NCBI GenBank assembly: GCA_946638265.1 | Contig: CAMPBN010000012.1 | Coordinates: 1-16,481, forward strand | DNA length: 16,481 nucleotides | Source of the DNA: an uncultured Bacillota bacterium | GTDB taxonomy: Bacteria; Bacillota; Clostridia; Peptostreptococcales; Anaerovoracaceae | Direction: 5' to 3' | Shown here: piece after piece, positions 14,445-16,481 of the stretch | Layout of the letters: every line of letters starts with the position of its first letter | How positions within the stretch are numbered: the first letter of the stretch is position 1 | Translations under genes and position numbers: made by a program | Notes under the pieces: generated by a model | What the model was told of the DNA's origin: nothing | The model's input: the letters and a program-made list of their open reading frames with translations, nothing else | Databases searched by the model: none

Positions 14445-14598
14445 TTTAGGTAATCCTTCCTGCTCAATTGCAATTCACCAAAATTAATTTGCAGATTCTC
14501 ACTATTGCATTACTTAAGTGTAGCCCCGCTGCTTTCATTAAGGCTAATACGGCGATTTTTCCCTGCGGGATTTTCATACAACGTTTTTACCGAGTTTG

Positions 14599-14628
14599 AT
14601 TATAGCATAGCAGCGTAATCTATAACAA
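14599..14628 (-). promoter_or_regulatory. Promoter of the VOC gene
   Basis: On the minus strand TTGTTA (14628-14623, 4 of 6), an 18-bp spacer, and TGC followed by a perfect TATAAT (14604-14599), an extended -10. It predicts an unusually long leader of about 150 nt before the start codon. Confidence 0.6.
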
Positions 14629-14671
14629 ATCGAGAACATTCCCTTTTTTAATCTACAGCGGCAAGAGGGCA

Positions 14672-14731
14672 CGCGCAGCGAATCAAACGTCCGCGCAGCG
14701 AATCAAATGTCCGCGCAGCGAATCGAATTTG
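14672..14731. repeat. Three tandem 20-bp repeats upstream of the HipA-like gene
   Basis: The unit CGCGCAGCGAATCAAACGTC starts at 14672, 14692 and 14712. Copy 2 differs from copy 1 by one base; copy 3 diverges in its last six positions. They sit about 30 bp upstream of a TATAAT, with a period near two helical turns, as expected for cooperative protein-binding sites. Confidence 0.85.
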
Positions 14732-14742
14732 CGCTTGCGTGC

Positions 14743-14811
14743 AGGGGATAAAAAGGGGTATAATATAGGGGATAATAATGGGGTTAAGACAGGGTATAAG
14801 AAAGAGGATAA
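14743..14811 (+). repeat. Six degenerate repeats of about 12 bp covering the HipA-like promoter and ribosome binding site
   Basis: AGGGGATAA-like units start at 14743, 14754, 14767, 14779, 14791 and 14803, steps of 11, 13, 12, 12 and 12 bp. The second unit contains TATAAT (14759-14764), and the last one (AGAGGATAA) contains the ribosome binding site. A gain or loss of units would shift the spacing between promoter and gene. Confidence 0.65.
14759..14764 (+). promoter_or_regulatory. -10 element of the HipA-like gene
   Basis: Perfect TATAAT, 53 bp upstream of the start codon. The best -35 candidate, TTGCGT at 18-bp spacing, is poor (3 of 6), so the promoter may need an activator or be deliberately weak. 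Confidence 0.5.
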
Positions 14812-14816
14812 AAGCC

Positions 14817-16388
14817 ATGGATGAGCGCCTTCTAATGAGCAAAATCGCCGAACTGAAAGCAGCAATAGATAAGCTGCCAAAGGGCTATATTTCAAAGAAA
14901 ACCGTGGGAGGAAAAATCTATTTTTACCACCAATGGTCCGAAAGCGGAAAGAAGAAAAGCAAATATCTGAAGGACGGGGAGCTGGCCGCGCTGGTAGAGA
15001 AGATAGAGCGTCGAAAGCAGCTGCAGGCTGAGCTGGCAGAACTGAAAAAAGCCGGCACGCCGGCCGCCGGTAAAACGGCACAAGTGATACAACCGACGGC
15101 CAAGGCAGTTTCCGAGGCTGGCACAGACCCGAAAGTTTCTATGCGTTCCTCTGCGCTGACAATATGCGCCCTAATGCATCGAAATATACCGGTAGCGGAG
15201 CTGGAGCTGAACAGCGAGACAGGTTTCATCCAAAAGGTCGGTGAAGTTTTCGCGCCGGAGCATCTGCCTGTAGGCGTCGGTTTCAAAAAAGGTGTTGCTG
15301 ACAGAACTGCGCTTAATGCATGGTGGATGGCCCGTTCCATACCTGCCAGTCGTTCGGGTGTACGTGAAGCTCTGGAAACGCTCGGGCTTCCGGATACCAA
15401 AATGCTGCTTACACGCTGCTATGGTCTCAGTCTGTCGGATCAGTACTGGATACTGCCTGAAGGAACAGATTTGAGATGGGAAAGGATTAACTTCTTTCAA
15501 AATCCATTCTCCGAAGACATAGGAGATGTATTGTTCGGCGCAGACAAGAAATCAAACCCTTTCAATTTTTCATCGCCGGACAACACTTCTGACGGTAACC
15601 TAAAAAAACGTTGGAAAATCATCGACGGTAAAAGATATCTGATAAAAGGCGGTTCCAATCCTTATCGCCAGCAGCCTTTTAATGAGGTCATCGCCACAAA
15701 GATTATGGAAATGCTCAATATTCCGCATATTCCTTACAGCGTGATATGGGAAAAAGGCGCGCCTTACAGCGTATGCGAGGATTTCGTAAACGAAAATACA
15801 GAGCTGGTCCCTGCGTGGAGAATCATACAGACTCAAAAACAGCCGAATGACAAATCTTTGTATCGGCATTTTGTCGACTGTGCGGAAAGCCTGTGGATTC
15901 CGGGTGTAGTGGATTTCCTTGACCGCATGATAGTGCTGGACTTCATCATAGCCAACGAAGACCGTCATCTGAATAATTTCGGAGCTCTGCGCGATGCGGA
16001 AACTCTGGAATGGCTCGGAATGGCACCGATATACGATAGCGGCTCTTCCCTCGGCTACGATAAGAGTGCCGTCATGATGTGGGATGAATCCGAAATTACC
16101 TGCAAGCCGTTCAAAAAACACCACGCAGAGCAGTTAAAGCTGGTGTCTTCCTTTGACTGGATTGATTTTTCCGCTTTGAAAGGCGCAGGTGAAATGATAA
16201 AAGATGTTCTCTCGGACGAAAAAATAAAGGCCTATATGGAGGAATCCCGCATACAGGCCATTGCAGATCTTACGGAGCGCAGGATCAAAACTGTTGAATC
16301 CTTAGCGTCATCTCACGCTCATAAGCAGATTGTAAATATAGAAGATGAGGTATGCGAAAATCTCGCTGCCTCGTATGAAAATCTCTAG
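14817..16388 (+). CDS. HipA-like Ser/Thr kinase with an N-terminal accessory module
   Basis: A 523-residue protein. Residues 1-80 form a basic, helical module (KGYISKKTVGGKIYFYHQW, then KKKSKYLKD and a coiled-coil-like Glu/Arg/Leu helix) that I recognise as recurring in clostridial proteins, perhaps a DUF6788-type domain. A Pro/Ala/Thr linker follows to about 105. Residues about 105-245 resemble a HipA-associated region (WWMARSIPASR, CYGLSLSDQYWILP, FFQNPFSEDIGDVLF). The kinase core is at about 263-500: ATP-binding Lys277 in YLIKGG, Glu290, catalytic loop ANEDRHLNNFG with Asp382 as base and Asn387, and the metal-binding Asp407 in IYDSGSS. All key residues are present, so it is probably active. 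The ATG at 14817 has AGAGGA 8 bases upstream; an earlier ATG at 14778 lacks a good site. No HipB-like antitoxin gene adjoins it. Its target is unknown. Confidence 0.85.
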   Translation: MDERLLMSKIAELKAAIDKLPKGYISKKTVGGKIYFYHQWSESGKKKSKYLKDGELAALVEKIERRKQLQAELAELKKAGTPAAGKTAQVIQPTAKAVSEAGTDPKVSMRSSALTICALMHRNIPVAELELNSETGFIQKVGEVFAPEHLPVGVGFKKGVADRTALNAWWMARSIPASRSGVREALETLGLPDTKMLLTRCYGLSLSDQYWILPEGTDLRWERINFFQNPFSEDIGDVLFGADKKSNPFNFSSPDNTSDGNLKKRWKIIDGKRYLIKGGSNPYRQQPFNEVIATKIMEMLNIPHIPYSVIWEKGAPYSVCEDFVNENTELVPAWRIIQTQKQPNDKSLYRHFVDCAESLWIPGVVDFLDRMIVLDFIIANEDRHLNNFGALRDAETLEWLGMAPIYDSGSSLGYDKSAVMMWDESEITCKPFKKHHAEQLKLVSSFDWIDFSALKGAGEMIKDVLSDEKIKAYMEESRIQAIADLTERRIKTVESLASSHAHKQIVNIEDEVCENLAASYENL

Positions 16389-16481
16389 CTATAGCAGGGC
16401 GTAGCCCAGGTAGCCGGCCAAAGCCAGCATGGTGAGTACGAAAAGTATGAGCCATACCGGCTTTTTTTCTTTACGAACTCT
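16389..16481 (-). CDS. C-terminal end of a membrane-spanning protein (5' part off the right edge)
   Basis: On the minus strand the last 30 codons before TAG (16391-16389) read as a basic stretch RVRKEKKP followed by a hydrophobic segment VWLILFVLTMLALAGYLGYALL that ends the protein. Basic residues flanking a single clean membrane helix are the mark of a real gene. The stop codon directly abuts that of the HipA-like gene, tail to tail. The family cannot be told from this fragment. Confidence 0.55.
   Translation of the reverse strand, partial: RVRKEKKPVWLILFVLTMLALAGYLGYALL

Overview
The window looks like chromosome from a low-to-mid GC Gram-positive anaerobe of the class Clostridia. The evidence is a tilS-ftsH-coaX-dus cluster of Firmicutes type, strong AGGAG-type ribosome binding sites, a BirA of the DNA-binding class next to bioY, a clostridial C_GCAxxG_C_C-type cysteine protein, and a HipA-like kinase of a form I associate with Clostridia. 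I cannot name the genus.

Layout. Positions 1-11039 are one long leftward (minus-strand) block of housekeeping genes. In transcription order they are metG, a cysteine-rich C_GCAxxG_C_C protein, tatD, tilS, ftsH, a glycerophosphodiesterase-like lipoprotein, coaX, a GNAT acetyltransferase and dus (cut by the left edge). Promoter-like sites precede metG, tilS and ftsH, so this is probably three linked transcription units. The last five genes (ftsH to dus) are packed with 34 bp or less between them and end in an ATGA overlap. The hpt gene often found between tilS and ftsH in Firmicutes is absent, and a lipoprotein gene sits between ftsH and coaX.

Positions 11040-11862 are an AT-rich divergent intergenic region of about 820 bp. 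It holds the metG promoter, two copies of a 12-bp palindrome, several inverted repeats and, at its right end, the birA promoter overlapped by a clear BirA operator. The rightward birA-bioY operon (biotin protein ligase/repressor and biotin transporter) follows and ends at an intrinsic terminator near 13580-13630.

Positions 13640-14080 are non-coding and full of hairpins. The most striking are three elements of the form TTACAGAG-N23-CTCTGTAA. All three loops are exactly 23 nt, and the outer stems differ in sequence but stay complementary. A leftward VOC-family (glyoxalase fold) gene follows. After it comes a control region with three 20-bp tandem repeats and six degenerate 12-bp-period repeats, leading into a rightward HipA-like kinase gene that has no HipB-type antitoxin beside it. 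At the right edge lies the 3' end of a leftward gene for a membrane-spanning protein; its stop codon abuts the kinase stop codon.

The coding content is mostly well known. The points most worth following are the N23 hairpin triplet, the repeat-laden promoter of the orphan HipA-like kinase, and the BirA autoregulatory site.
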